Assembly (NCBI GenBank): GCA_012934845.2
Contig: WNNJ02001180.1
Coordinates: forward strand, 310,001-374,000
Source of the DNA: Pomphorhynchus laevis
Lineage: Eukaryota; Acanthocephala; Palaeacanthocephala; Echinorhynchida; Pomphorhynchidae
DNA length: 64,000 nt
Reading direction: 5' to 3'
The notes below the pieces were generated by a model. The model had not been told where the DNA came from, searched no databases, and saw only the letters and a list, made by a program, of their open reading frames with translations. Of this stretch, positions 44,074 to 56,235 are shown one piece after another (position 1 is the first letter of the stretch; each line of letters starts with the position of its first letter). The position numbers and the translations under genes were made by a program.

Positions 44074-44860
44074 TATGCAAACTGAAGAAATAAAAGTTAG
44101 TAATTTTACTGTTCTAAATCGTGAAATGGAAGAGCTTCCTTCGATTAAGAAACTATTTAATCTGGTTAACATTACCCCCATAATTCCAATGCAAAAAAAA
44201 CATTATTTCAACGAATTTCTGAGAAAATTTATTAATACACAACCTAATAGAGTTATGATTAACTCTGCAAAAATGATGAATAACTACTACAGGATATCCT
44301 TCGTATGCTCGGACTTAGCCACCTCTTTTGCTAAGTTCTTTAAATAAAATTGTTCTCATAAAGAAACTCTAGTATTAAAGCCTATTATGTCGTGAGTAAA
44401 GATTACTAATATTATCCCGACCTAGAAAAAGAAAATATCGCAAAACTTCAAAAGCGTTATTCCCTTCAATGCATTAGATTTATTAAAAACAAAGACGACC
44501 AAACTCTTCCTATTGCCTTCGCAAATACCGAAGAGGACAATGCCCATCTCCTGTCTAATGCAGCATTCAATCCTTTTACAGGTTGCAATTTAAACATTAC
44601 AATTGCAAGTATGGACAATCTTACATTTCCACATTGTAACAAGTGTCACAGGTGGGGACACTGGAACTCTACATGTGGTAGGATGAAGAAATGCGAAGTG
44701 TGCGGGTCTGATTAATTCGTCAATGACACTCAATGCAAACTAGCCCCAAAATGCACGAATTTCGGACTTGAACATCCTGCGTGGTCAAGAAGATGTTCAG
44801 CATTCAAGGACTATTTGAGAAGACATACAGTTAAGAAAAATGTATACTCTCCCATATTAT
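44074..44860 (+). mobile_element. I/Jockey-type LINE ORF1 fragment with CCHC zinc knuckles
   Basis: A 90-codon frame (44075-44347) with an RRM-like stretch (RKFINTQPNRVMINSAKM, RISFVCSDLATSFAKFFK) is followed, past stops, by frames ending in CNKCHRWGHWNSTCGRMKKC and then APKCTNFGLEHPAWSRRCSA. These are three CCHC/CCHC-like knuckles in the spacing of I- and Jockey-type ORF1 nucleocapsid-like proteins. ORF2 is absent. The knuckle part resembles 52975-53140. Confidence 0.7.
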
Positions 44861-44908
44861 GAGAGAGTTATTATATCTATTATTCCTGCCATATTATGAC
44901 AGGAATAA
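44846..44908. repeat. Two adjacent hairpins with a shared loop word
   Basis: ACTCTC-CCATATTAT-GAGAGAGT (44846-44868) and TTATTCCTG-CCATATTAT-GACAGGAATAA (44880-44908) fold into stems of 6-10 bp around the same CCATATTATGA sequence. Confidence 0.7.
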
Positions 44909-45384
44909 TAGAGAATACACATCATCTTTATATATTTTAAATACATCAAGTAGAATATAATTAAATATAATTAATACTAATATATGAAGTAGAATATAAA
45001 TTTTAAATTGTTAAATCACGATCTTCTAGATTATGTGATAATTATACAATTTAAGATTTGACAGTTAAAAATTAAGATTTCAACATTTAATGTAAAGTTT
45101 TCAGTACATTACACATAATTTACTCATAACTTTTGACAGTTGAAAATTTAACGTTCATTAAATTAATAAAAATAATAAAATTAAATAATTTATTAATAAA
45201 ATTAATAAATTTAATGTTCAACATATCAATTTGATAGTTTAACATTTAATGTAAAGTTTTCAGTAAATTTAACATAATCAGTATGACTAAATCAGAAGCT
45301 TATACTATTATCATATAGTTTATATTTTATAAAATGCTATATAAAAAAATCTTTTTTTGAGAACACTCTCATTCCAATTGCCAA
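44909..45384. other. AT-rich spacer
   Basis: Low-complexity A/T sequence with repeated TTAAAATT-type words; no gene. Confidence 0.4.
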
Positions 45385-46535
45385 TAATAAGGAGTACAGA
45401 GAATTTTGTTATAATTTTATTTAAAAGAAAATTGTCATTGCTGAAAATTTTAAGTAACGAACTGTTACCATCTTCAGGGTGCTAGTGGTAGCATCCTAAA
45501 GCGATATTACCTGAATGGGCAATATTGCTGAATTATTGTACCTTTCAAGCCCATTTTACTTTTGAAGGAACGTTTAACTATCAGATAGAAAGCGTAGCAA
45601 TGGGTATCCCGTTATGACCGACCCTAGCTGAAATGAGAGAGTGGGAAGTATTGGTAAAGTCCACAATTGATAAATTTACATATTGGTTTCGTTATGTGGA
45701 TGATGTGTTCATAATAATTAGTGAGTCGGATATAGATAAAGGAATACTCTTGATCGATCTTAATAAGTATGACCTGCATATAAAATAGCAGTCGGAGACT
45801 AAGGAAGGAGGTAGCTTTCAATTCCTTGATGTCGCTCTTCATCGAGGTAGTTCAGGAATTAGCACATCAGTATACTGTAAACCCGGTATACCCTCTCTTG
45901 TTAGTCATTGGGAATCTGCGGCCCCAAAACCCCAAAAGATTTCAGCCCTCCGAGTACAATTTTTGAGGTCGTCTAGATATTGCAGTACGAAGTTTCTACA
46001 TATTGCTGAAGATAGACAAGTATTTAACATGCTCCTTGATAGAGGCTATCCACCAACAATAATATGGAAAACATCAAATTCAATTAGATGCCCAAAACAA
46101 CATCTAACAGATAACAATAATGAAAAGAAGATTTATATAAATCTGCCATCAAATAACGATACAGTAAACTCGCACATTAAACGGGCGTGTAATAGAATAA
46201 ATGTCACAGGTAAACAGTTGTTCCGTTATGTCTGTGCAGGCATCAAAATGGTAAATAGGTTTAAACGCAAACCCAAAAGAGAGACTCACGGAACAGTATA
46301 TCACATGCCGTGCTTATACTGTGATTTGGGCTTTATAGGACAGACAAAGCCTTACGTGATAGGTAAATAGAGCATGCCAACACTTGTAGGGATCCTAAAC
46401 ATACTAAATGTGCTGTCACACGACATGTAAGTGAAACCTCACATATGTTGGATGTGGATGTAAAATAATTCATACCTATCCAGATAAAGATACTAGGTTA
46501 TGTTTGGAGGCGTTGGCTAGTAATAAATACAAAAC
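45385..46535 (+). mobile_element. Penelope-like retroelement, RT C-terminus plus GIY-YIG endonuclease
   Basis: RT pieces read QIESVAMGIP (45585-45615), STIDKFTYWFRYVDDVFIII (YVDD active site, 45655-45720) and SFQFLDVALHRGSSGISTSV. A 135-codon frame (45963-46370) continues with the linker and ends in the GIY-YIG start YHMPCLYCDLGFIGQTKPYV. ARDPKHTKCAVTRHVSETSH-like sequence and HTYPDKDTR then follow in other frames. RT followed by GIY-YIG is the hallmark of Penelope-like elements. Upstream, around 45450-45485, a minus-strand CTGAAGATGGTAACAG stem motif resembles Penelope terminal sequences. The N-terminal half of the RT is missing and several stops interrupt the rest. Confidence 0.85.
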
Positions 46536-46536
46536 G

Positions 46537-49500
46537 CTATTTTAACAGGTAACCAAGTCGAGTAATCTCATCTCTGGTTCGAGGGTATGAACATTGAGAA
46601 GCATATAATAAATGGCTTAGTACAAAAGCAAGAACTCTAAAAGAACGTGGACTCACATAGCTGAATGATCGGCGAAGGAAACTAAACATACGCATGGCCT
46701 TCGAACAAATGTACTCTGTTTTGGCGAGTGGAGAAATCATCCGTTATCCATACGCCAAGATCTTTGTAGCTCGAAACCAATTTAATCACTCGATCACCGA
46801 GATAATATATTGGCACTGGAACAATATTACGTGATCAAATGTGCATGCAAGCGCACTTCGAGGCATTAACAGACAGACCATTAGAAAGTGCCCACTTAAG
46901 AACCGTGTCAATATCTGATTGAAGAATGTTACGATCATAATCCGACTTGATGGCTCTCCAAATTTTTAAATCGTCTGCAAATAATAAGGAATGCGAACTT
47001 ATTACACTGGGGAGAATACCCCTCATCCACTATGGAACCCGAACTTTCCTGTGCCAATAAAATGTTGGTTACTGTGGAACAGTTTTTACGGAATCCGTGC
47101 TGATTAGTAGAAAGTAACCTGTATGATTCTAGGTAGTTACTGATTATCCGATAAAGTAATCTCTCTAATACATGGCATGATACAGAGGTTAAACTAACCG
47201 GTGTGTAGTTATCTACACATGATCGATCACCTTTTTTATGAAACGGCTTAATGATAGAGCGTTTCCATGCATTCGGGACTTTACCGTAATATAATGATGC
47301 TATAAATATCCCATATAAAGGCGCAGCAATGACATCACGAAGATTCTTAAGAAGATATATTGAGGGAAGTAAATCTGGGCAAATCGAGCCCGATGGTTTC
47401 AGTCGTCTAAACTCTTTCATAACATATTGAACTATGAACAAGTGAAGAATATCAAAAATTGACGGATTAATACGAGTAATTTTTATACGAAGAAAAGTAG
47501 TAGCTGATACGAGAAATTTAAGACCAAATGCAGTAGCAATATCGAAATGATCTACTAGAACGCGTCCATTGTTTCCAATGATAGAGCTAGAAGGTCGAAC
47601 ATTACTTTTAAAATTTGCATATTTAAATATGTTAGGATTGTTGGCTGACTTTCTTCCTACCAGTGCTTGTTCAAATTGCCGCTTTTTAAGTCTCTTGAGA
47701 TATGTGAAATGATTCCGACACTTTTTAAATGACCTATAATCAGTTTCTCCATTCCTATACCTTACGAATTTTTGCTTCTTGGATCTCAATGCCTCCTGAA
47801 GCTCCTTATCAAACCAAGGATTTGTGCGTGTACGGGCAGTTACTATCTTACGAGGTGAGAAACGTAGAAGGAGCGATATCATTAGAGTTTCAAATTGTTG
47901 CCAAGATGATTCAACTCCAAAAATCAATGGATCGTACCAATTTGTACCGAGAAGGGATTGACGTAGTAAACTGAAATTGGCTTTGAAACATTGCACTGGC
48001 ATACATGAAGACTCAAGTTGTGACAATATATTAGATAAGTTTGTATTAAAGCGAATAACAGAATGATCAGAGCTGCCTAAGGGATCCAAATATGTTATAC
48101 CAGTGACCAAATATTTATCGGAAGTAAGACAAATATCAAGCAAAGATTGATGGTCTCCAGAGGAACGAGTAAACATTGAGACATGTTGCGTTAGATTAAG
48201 AAAATTGATAGTATCAAGGAATGCTGATGAATAATTATTGTTATCTAAGCATATGTAGTTAGTCCAGTCTATAGAAGGCATATTTAGATCACCCACTACT
48301 ACCACATTACTACGGGATCCAAACTTTAATAATTTATCAACTATGGAACAAACATCCATTTTTGGACTACGATATATAAGACCAATAGTAACTAACACAT
48401 GACGGGACAGTAATATATCGCCTCATAGTGTTTCTGTACCACCTTCAGACTTGGCACTTAAGGTCATAAACGCTACACTATTATGTAAATATAAAATTAC
48501 CCCACCTCCTCTCTTTCCGGTCCTATCGACACGATAAGAAGAATAATTAGCTATTTCAATCTCGTGATCAGATATATCGGAGTAAAGCCAGCTTTCTGTT
48601 ATTGCGATTAACAAGGGCTGGGAATATTGAATACGTTGCTTCAATTCGTGAATTTTATTAATAAGACTGCGTGTGTTAGTATACAAGATCACATAACTAG
48701 AGCCTATTGAAGCACATGTGTTATTTCCATTACTGCTAGCACTATTGGATCCCGCAAGAGCAGACCACAACCGTAATTGATGATAAACAATGTCATCTGA
48801 GTAATCACGTGTATTTGTAATGGGCATGTTGGATAAGCTAGAAGCGACGAGAGGAGCTAAATCTAATCCACATACAGCGGAGTCTCCAATTCAAGCGAGT
48901 ACCTCGTCGCACAGTTTGAAAATTCCGAATTCTTAAGTTTGTTTCTTCTGCATCGAAGCGCGATCTCAATAATTGTCTAACCTCTCGAAGATGTTCACGT
49001 TCAAACTTGTCAAGATCATTTAGTAATCTAACGGGATAACCTTTAAGATGATAGGAGTTGCTCAAAATAGATTTGGCAGCCGCTGCGTCCGTAAAAATTA
49101 CTTTTAGTAATCTAGGATGATTATTCTGCTTTTTACCAATTCGAAACAAAGCTAAGAGTTTAATTTTGGACGTTACCTCTTTTGGTGACGCTACCAAAAT
49201 GGTTAATAGTATCGCACGAACTTTGGATAAGTCGTCATCTAATCTATGTTGTATGTTGACCGACATAGATTCAGGTATATTAGTGAAAAGATAGCGCGAG
49301 AAGGATCGTGATATTTGCGTACGCGGGAAAAGTGCTGCTCAGAGGAAATCATTGATTTTCCATCAAGATTATGTGGAGATCTATTAATGACTCCAGTTAT
49401 TTAACATGTATCAGATTCAACATTTACTAATGACTCGAATTGATTTGAATATTTGTGATTAAGAGACACTTTATCTGACTGACCCTGAATGTTAACATAT

Positions 49501-50110
49501 GTAGAGCGCTTAGGTGAATAAACATTGATTGGATCAGTAAATACATCTGGATTAGTAAGAGTTGCTGAGAAGCTTGAATTGATACCGGATTGACTGTACG
49601 ATCGTTGTAGGTTTCCACTATCCAAATTTCCGTTATTGATAAGATTGTCATTGTCCAAACTGTTATTTTCTATAATCGGTAATGATCTATTGATTAACGA
49701 GTTGGATGTTCGATTTAATGATTCATTTTTGATTTGCAGATAGCCTGTGACAACGTGTTACTCTTGCAATGTTTGGGAATTCTTTGTAAATCGACCGCTT
49801 TCTTCATTTGATTATAATAATTGTTCTTTTCGATGTTTTCCAGTTTCGTTCGAATTGTATCTCACTAACATCTTTGTCACAAACGATACTATTTGAATTG
49901 TCATGGCTGGTAGACGATTGATCATTCTTTGAAACCATCAATTCTTTACGAAGAGATGCTAAACAGAATCCGCATAGAAAATCTCTATCTAGAAAATTTG
50001 AAGGAAGACGAAGAGGTATCCGAACAGTAGTCAACACAGGGCAATCTGCCATGGAACACTATATAATGCTGGAATCCATTATTATTCACAGTCGATTTTG
50101 CCGTTTTCCT
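46537..50110 (-). mobile_element. CR1-like LINE (family E), ORF1 plus ORF2, 3' end missing
   Basis: Minus strand. ORF1 starts at 50052 with LDRDFLCGFCLASLRKEL (zinc ribbon) and continues through Ser/Asn-rich frames (49658-49401). It ends in an RRM-like part (49266-48838; LLALFRIGKKQNNHPRLLKV, GYPVRLLNDLDKFEREHLRE). ORF2 begins near 48827 with the APE endonuclease (SYVILYTNTRSLINKIHELK, TESWLYSDISDHEIE, VVGDLNMPSIDW, GSSDHSVIRFN). RT follows (SIIKPFHKKGDRSCVDNYTP, QHGFRKNCSTVTNILLAQES), then a YADD-like LLFADDLKIWRAIKS and the start of the C-terminal module (46740-46537; FLRRSFSYVSPRSFRVL). It stops at 46537 with no C-terminal end and no 3' UTR, against the Penelope-like element. Only a few frame changes break a 487-codon stretch (48398-46935). 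Confidence 0.9.
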
Positions 50111-50352
50111 CCGTTTCCCCATATTTTAGTGAAAATTTTGAAATTGATTTACACTTGTTGAAATACAGTGCATGTATATTTGTTTGTTATTTTATCTCTC
50201 AATCATTAAAATAATTAAATTGACTAACTGAAATTGACGATCTGAAATTGATGATCTAAAATTGATGATCTGAAATTGATAATCTGAAATTGACGATTGT
50301 ATATATTAATCTCTCAAACTTTTTTAGCTAATATTAATATTTAATTAATATT
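50111..50352. other. Spacer with short GATCTGAAATTGA repeats
   Basis: At about 50222-50300 the word CTGAAATTGA(C/T)GATCT recurs four to five times as a 13-15-bp tandem repeat. Otherwise no feature. Confidence 0.6.
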
Positions 50353-50600
50353 TTAAATAGTTGATAATGATCTATTATCAATAAATAAATTTAAGATGGA
50401 TCAAAGAAAGGAGGAAAATTTTATTTGATATTTCGCTAACTTCTGTTAGCATCTTTAGAAAATTATATATTTGAGTAAAAAATTTCATATAGGAGCAAAA
50501 AATTACTGATATGAGTAATTTTTCGAAGATGATAACAGAGGTTAGCGAAATATCAAATAAAATTTTCCTCCTTTGTTTGATCCAGCTCCAATAATTCTTT
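50353..50600 (+). repeat. Foldback element with Penelope-like stem motif (copy 3)
   Basis: Same layout as copy 2: AAATAGTTGATAATGATC on the left, inverted arms with GATATTTCGCTAACTTCTGT and GAGGTTAGCGAAATATCAAA, and the right terminus TTTGATCCAGCTCCAATAAT. The centre holds an extra 55 bp of AT-rich sequence with a GAGTAAAAAATTTC/GAGCAAAAAATTAC repeat. Confidence 0.7.
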
Positions 50601-50864
50601 TCAAATATTCATGCTAATTAGAAGTTTTCCAGATAAAGACTTTTAACGCAGATGTTTAAGTACAGAATTATTAAATAATCACAAGTAATTAAAATTTTAA
50701 TTCTTTTCGCGTTAAAAGTTAGAATTTAGCAGCGAAACTATTTGCTATTAACTTATAGCAGCGGTATCATATGTATTACTAATCGTTACGATGAATATTT
50801 CTCACGGAAAATTATTTCTTAATAAAATTATTAAAATTTTAACATTACGGCATAGCGAGTTAAT
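50601..50864. other. AT-rich spacer
   Basis: No gene recognised. Confidence 0.4.
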
Positions 50865-52260
50865 AATAATAAAGATTTTATTACTAGAAAAATACATAAG
50901 TGTCTAGTGACTTAAGAGGACATAACAAACAACAAACAACAAGACAGTTGAGCAAAACTCAAAACAAAAACAGCCACTTCTTCCACCTATTCTGGCCTCA
51001 AATCCATGGGGATCTGAGCCTACCAACCAATTCAATACGCCGCTTTCCGATAGAACCACCCGGGTATTTTACCCCCCCCAAAGAATCCAAACGGTGCGAA
51101 CGATGCTGGGTAAACGCGAGACGAGGAGCTTCAGGAACCTCAGTCTTTGCTCTGGGGGACGTCCTCTAGAGAAGAAGACTAATCCCGAGATAGCCCAGGT
51201 GCCTCAAAGGCGCACCTGGGTTTTCCCATTCAACGACAGATGCTGGGCCCGTTTCAGAGCCCATCTAGCTCTCTTCAGGATACGTTTGAGCCTATCCAGT
51301 AGGCTTTTGCAGACCAGTTCAACGAAACGGTAAACCCCAGGTATTTTACTCGACTTGTGAAGGTAGGGAGTGGTTCAGAGGTAATATGGGGGAGAGCGCA
51401 GAGAGTGCTAGTCTCTTAAGTTTTTGCTTCGTCACAGGGGAGCCATGATAGACAACCACCTGCGATTTGATGGAGTTTAAAACAAGATTGGATCTGGGCA
51501 ACTTGCCTTTTAAACTTAAATAAAATCGGCTGATGTTGGAGACTACGTCCTTACACCTGCGTCCAGAGAAAAGGGCTGTGGTGTCATCAGCGTACACCAC
51601 TATACGTTGATCACGTTTAAATATTTAGAATAGATTGATGGAGCCAGGAAGATATAAGATAGGGGAGAGAGGGGAACCTTGAGCCACACCCGTAATAGGG
51701 TAGAACTGACGCACATCAAGGTCATCATCATAGTAAAAACGCTTGGTGTACAGCAGTATCTTCACCCCTTTAACAATTCTCGCAGGCAACCCAAGGGACC
51801 TGAGAGAAGAGATAACAAATGGTATGGATATGCGGTCAAATGCAGTGGAAAAATCAAGGAAAACAGCCACAGCGAGTTGATGACTATTCTCCCGACAGAA
51901 CCGATGCACTTCACCAACTGCTGAATGGACCGGGCGACTTTTGACGAACCCATGGAAACTAGGAGGGATTAAATTTCGCCTACTTAGATGATTGCGAATT
52001 CTACGCGCAAGCGCTTTTTCGTAGATCGAGATGAGGGAATTTTGAATCGAAATGGGCCGCAGATCTTTAGGACAAGACACCGGATACTTCTTAGGTAAAA
52101 AAAATCTTTTACTTACATTGATGCCGGCCACATCGGATGGGGTGGCTAATAGCATTAAAACGGCCACCTCCCTTCTTTGATCGGCTGTCTAAAGCTGACA
52201 GACCCGAGAAGAGAGTGGAGCGACAGATTTGGAGGTGCCCGGTAGAGGCCCCCTATGGCG
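50865..52260 (-). mobile_element. I/Jockey-type LINE, RT to 3' end (minus copy)
   Basis: Minus strand, 5'-truncated. A 180-codon frame (52167-51625) holds RT: KDLRPISIQNSLISIYEKAL, AVAVFLDFSTAFDRISIPFV, PITGVAQGSPLSPILYL. The next frame (51600-51346) has VYADDTTALFSGRRCKDVVS, the active-site box. Beyond it lies a decayed C-terminal part with RELDGL-like sequence. The 3' UTR contains a strong hairpin (CCCAGGTGCGCC, GGCACCTGGG; 51195-51225) and ends AGTAATAAAATCTTTATTAT. It is homologous to 54775-55805 in inverted orientation. Confidence 0.85.
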
Positions 52261-52309
52261 AGTTGCATTACCAAACATCAACAGATTGATCAGTTACACT
52301 GTAACATCA

Positions 52310-55300
52310 ATTTTGTAACATGAAAAAGTGCATTGACGGACGATCAAAGAATTTTGAAAAAAGCATTACACAGAAAACGATGGAAATTCCTGCTGGAATC
52401 AAGGGAATGATGGCTAAAGAAGACTTTGGAACGACGCAATTGCAGGTTAGTGAGTTTTCTACTGTTGGAGGAGAGGGGGAATTACTTCCCCAATCCCCAA
52501 AACAAAAAACCTGGGCATTATTACACTTTTGCAACCAATAGAAATACATTCCTTGTATAACATACTATTACGTGATTTTTCAAATAAATATCTCAACAGA
52601 GTAGTTTTTAATTCTGTTAAGTTCTAGAGAGCTCTGTGAAAATATCATTCGCGTCAGAAGATACTCTTGATCACTATGGGAATTACTTTGATCAAAACTA
52701 CAGCAGTTTTGCGACGTTTGCAAAGAAACCTATACTTGCAACGTTAAAAATTAATAACTTGCCTTTCTCTATGGAAGAAAATGATTTGGCTACATTATTA
52801 AAAACCTATAAAATCCATAATATACGTTAAATTACCGGCCGTAATGGCCTTCCTATCAATGTGGGATTCTGTTCTGCCCCCTTGCGCATGCAGAGGTTCT
52901 CGAGAGATCAAAATGCAACCCCTTCATGGTGTTCAATCTCAAATTCAAACTAATATCGGCAGAAGAGTTTACGTATCCGCATTGCAGCCGGTGCATAAAT
53001 GGGGGCACTGCAGTGGGGGTGGCAAGCTGCGAGAAATGCGGTAAAATAGACTGCCCCGCGATTGACTCAGCTCTTCCCTGTTCTAATGGGATCAAATGTT
53101 GTAATTGTGGCGGGCCACACCCTGCGTGGGGAAGGAAGTGCCCTCACTTCAAGGAATATATTGCAAAGTTCCGTGCGTCAAAATCTGCACCTGAAACATT
53201 CGCCAAGTCGGCATATAGATCCTCTGACTGCGAGCCTATGTTGATTATGGACCTCAAGTTCGAAACTTTCAGAAAGGAAATACAAGAGCTTGTAGCGAAA
53301 ACTATTGCTAATATGTTCGTCAATCCGGTTATAACAATTCCAACCGATGGGGATACAAATAAAAGAGGGGCGTCGGCTCGGAAATCCAAGAAACGAGGAG
53401 CTTCGGCCCAAGCCGTTCCCCCTTAAAGATCGGCAAAATGCTTATGGGCATGAATAGAAGCGCCTCAAAGGGAAATGATGATAATGCCCGGGGGCAAGTA
53501 CCCACTCTGGGCGGCGCTAGTGGTGGATGGGGCAATCCTTCCACCCGTAGCTCTGTCTAGGATGTGGCAATCCCCTTCCAGCTAAACTAACACAATGCAA
53601 AGTAATCAAGAGCCTTTTTCACTGAATATCCTTCAGTGGAATTCGGGAGGTGCTTCTGCCTTAACCTTTTATCTGGTAGATATGCAGATGTTACAGTCCT
53701 TCAGCAGACGTGGTCTATCCGTATCCCTCAGGACATTACCCGATTTATCCCTCAGCATATATACACCCACTTCACTCCGTATATAACCCCTCATCACTCC
53801 TCTTCATCTCAAGGTCTTTTAACCTTAGTTAAATCTTCCTTAAGATCTTCCCTCCTTCTTAACTATTCTTGTCCAGCCCTATCTTGTTTGGCTATATCAC
53901 TTTGTAAGAACGGTAAATGCATCAGTATAGCCAATATTTATATACGGCCAGGAGCAATTCACAAGAACCGTGACCTTCTGGATAGTATATTAGGTAGTGG
54001 CTATGACATGTTACTTGGTGACTTCAACGACAAAACTGGTCGTTGGATTAATGCTGCAAACCGCAGAGCCAGGATCAACTATCTTATTCACAAACCACCT
54101 TCCCCACCTTTTATTGCTCAACAACTAATTCACTCCTCGACATATTACTGCTTTAAAAGACGTAATTGTTGAAACCCATCTGTACTAAGCAGTTGCGCTA
54201 ACAACAGACAATCTCTCATGACCTAATTCGTTGGAGGTTAGAGGAAGATACGTTGCTGAGGAGAAGTTCCACTTTGATCCCATCAGGGAGGCCTTCTTTC
54301 AGGCAGCTATCCAACTCTTCCCCCGAATTGGGAATGAGAGTTTGACCGAATTTAATACCTACCTCTATTCGCAAGCTACCGCGATACTATCGACTACCTA
54401 TAAAGGTCGCATATACAATCCCACTCCAACAAAACTCAAGGTCCTAGCTAAAATGCTACACCTTCCTAATCTCTCTGTTTCTGCCAGACAAGCCCTCTTG
54501 AATGAATACTGGAGCACCAGATATAGGTTCCAGCTGAGTAGGGATAAGGCAAGCATTTCTCGCCTTAGCCCTTCTCAGTCTTCCTTCTGGAAGATTTCAA
54601 AAAGGAGAAGGTTGTCTGTTGGAAAGATAGAGCTTTAGGTTGGATTAGTAGAATAGGCCTTGATAAAGTTTTGGATGAGTCACTATCCCTACACAATTAT
54701 GGAGCCACTCAATCACCCCAACCAATCCCGCCTTGGTGTGACTTTAGGAGTAGAAACTTAGCTGTTACAGATATCCTTAACTCCTAGGGGCCACTCCCGG
54801 GCACCTCCAGAACCCACGCGCAACTCTCACTCGTGTCTGTCAGCTTTTGACAGATAGTCAGAGAAAGGAGGTCGCCATAACAATGCTATTAGCCTCCCCG
54901 ACTGACATTGCTAACATTAATATTAGCCGTCGAGTATCTTTACCTTAAAAGAAGTTAATTACATGTCCCAAAGATCTGCGGCCTATTTCAATTCAAAACT
55001 CCCTCATCTCCATTAACAAAAAAGCGCTTGCGCGTAAAATCCGCGACCATCTAAGTAGGCGAAATTTAATCCCACCAGGTTTTCATTAGTATGTAAAAGA
55101 TCGCTCGGTCCATTCAGCAATAGGTGAAGTGCAACATTTATGTCAAGATAACAGTCATTAGCTTGCTCTGGCTGTCGTTTTTGACTTTTCGGCTGCTTTT
55201 GACCGCATTTCCATTCCTTTTTTTATCACTTTTCTCAGGTTCCTCGGGTTGCCTGCGAGAGTTATTAACAGGGTGGAAATAATGCTGTACACAAAGCGAT

Positions 55301-55805
55301 TCTTCTATGAAGACGACCCAGATGCACGTCAGTTCTACCCTATTACAGGTGTGCCTCAAGGCTCCCCACTTTCTCCAATCTTGTATCTTGCTGCCTCTAT
55401 TGAACTCTACAAAAAATTCAAACGCGATTAACATCTTGTGGTATACGCTGATGATACCACAGCCATGTTCTCTGGACGCAGGTGCAAAGATGTAGTCTCT
55501 AACATCAGCCGTTTCTTTACTAGATTAAATGATCAGCTGCCCTTGTCCAACCTTGTTTTAAACTCCTCCAAATCGCAGGTGGTTGTCTTTCATGGCGCCC
55601 CTGCGACAAGGAAAAAAACTAAAGAGATTATCACTCTCAGCTCTAACTTCCATCCTGGCTAATCAACCACTCCCTACCCTTACAAGTCGAGTAAGATACC
55701 TGGGGTTCACCATTACGGTGAACTGGTCAGCAAAAGCTGACCTGGATAGAATATAACGTATTCTGAAAAAAGCTAGATGGGCCCTGAAGCGGGCCCAACA
55801 TCTGC
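52310..55805 (+). mobile_element. I/Jockey-type LINE, ORF1, endonuclease and RT (plus copy)
   Basis: The ORF1 remnant starts near 52320. The frame 52926-53426 carries three zinc knuckles (CSRCINGGTAVGVASCEKCG, CCNCGGPHPAWGRKCP) and a basic C-terminus (KRGASARKSKKRGASAQ). The APE endonuclease is at 53595-54172: NILQWNSGGASA, a frame change, then SIANIYIRPGAIHKNRDLLD and MLLGDFNDKTGRW. A linker domain (54231-54638) and RT follow (54960-55660; LRPISIQNSLISI, VFDFSAAFDRISIPF, PITGVPQGSPLSPILYL, VYADDTTAMFSGRRCKDVVS). It breaks off at 55805 within the same C-terminal stretch that continues in the minus copy, so its 3' end is lost at a rearranged junction. Many frame changes make it non-functional. 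Confidence 0.85.
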
Positions 55806-55866
55806 ATGAGCATAGATGCTCATTCTCATCTATGCTCATGCAACAGGTGCATGAGCATAGATGAGA
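55801..55866. repeat. Complex inverted-repeat junction
   Basis: GCATGAGCATAGATG, its inverse CATCTATGCTCATGC and again GCATGAGCATAGATGAGAAT lie within 66 bp, where the I-type LINE meets a minus-strand L2 fragment. The words come from the L2 YADD region (complement of CATCTATGCTCATGCACC). Confidence 0.8.
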
Positions 55867-56235
55867 ATGTCATCAGCATATTGCATAACATCAGCATATT
55901 GAGAAAAGTAAAGGGCCTAATACGGAGCCTTGGGGATTGACGAACGGTATAAAAGAAGATGGAAAATAGAATAATTAGAACAAACGCGAAAAGTACGGTT
56001 TGATAAATACGAAGAAAACCAAGCTACAAAAGAAGGCATAATCATGACGACGATGATAGAGACGCATCAAATGATCGACAATGCCAAAAGCAAATGATAG
56101 ATCAAGTGAAACTATGACACTACATAATTTTTGATCTCGCGATGAGTAAGTCGTTATAAACTTTAAGACAGACAATTTCAGTAGAGTGATTAGATCGAAA
56201 AGCAGCTTGGATTAGAGCAAAAAGCAGCTACTACA
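55840..56235 (-). mobile_element. L2 LINE internal RT fragment
   Basis: Minus strand: MSVLKFITTYSSRDQKLCSV, VSLDLSFAFGIVDHLMRLYH and, nearer the left end, a YADD-containing NMQYADDILIYAHA region (55895-55840). It covers the RT fingers to palm and has no 3' tail. Confidence 0.75.

Noticed and set aside
53144-53544. Minus-strand frames opposite the I-type ORF1
   Set aside because: Shadows of the zinc-knuckle ORF1 frame on the plus strand.
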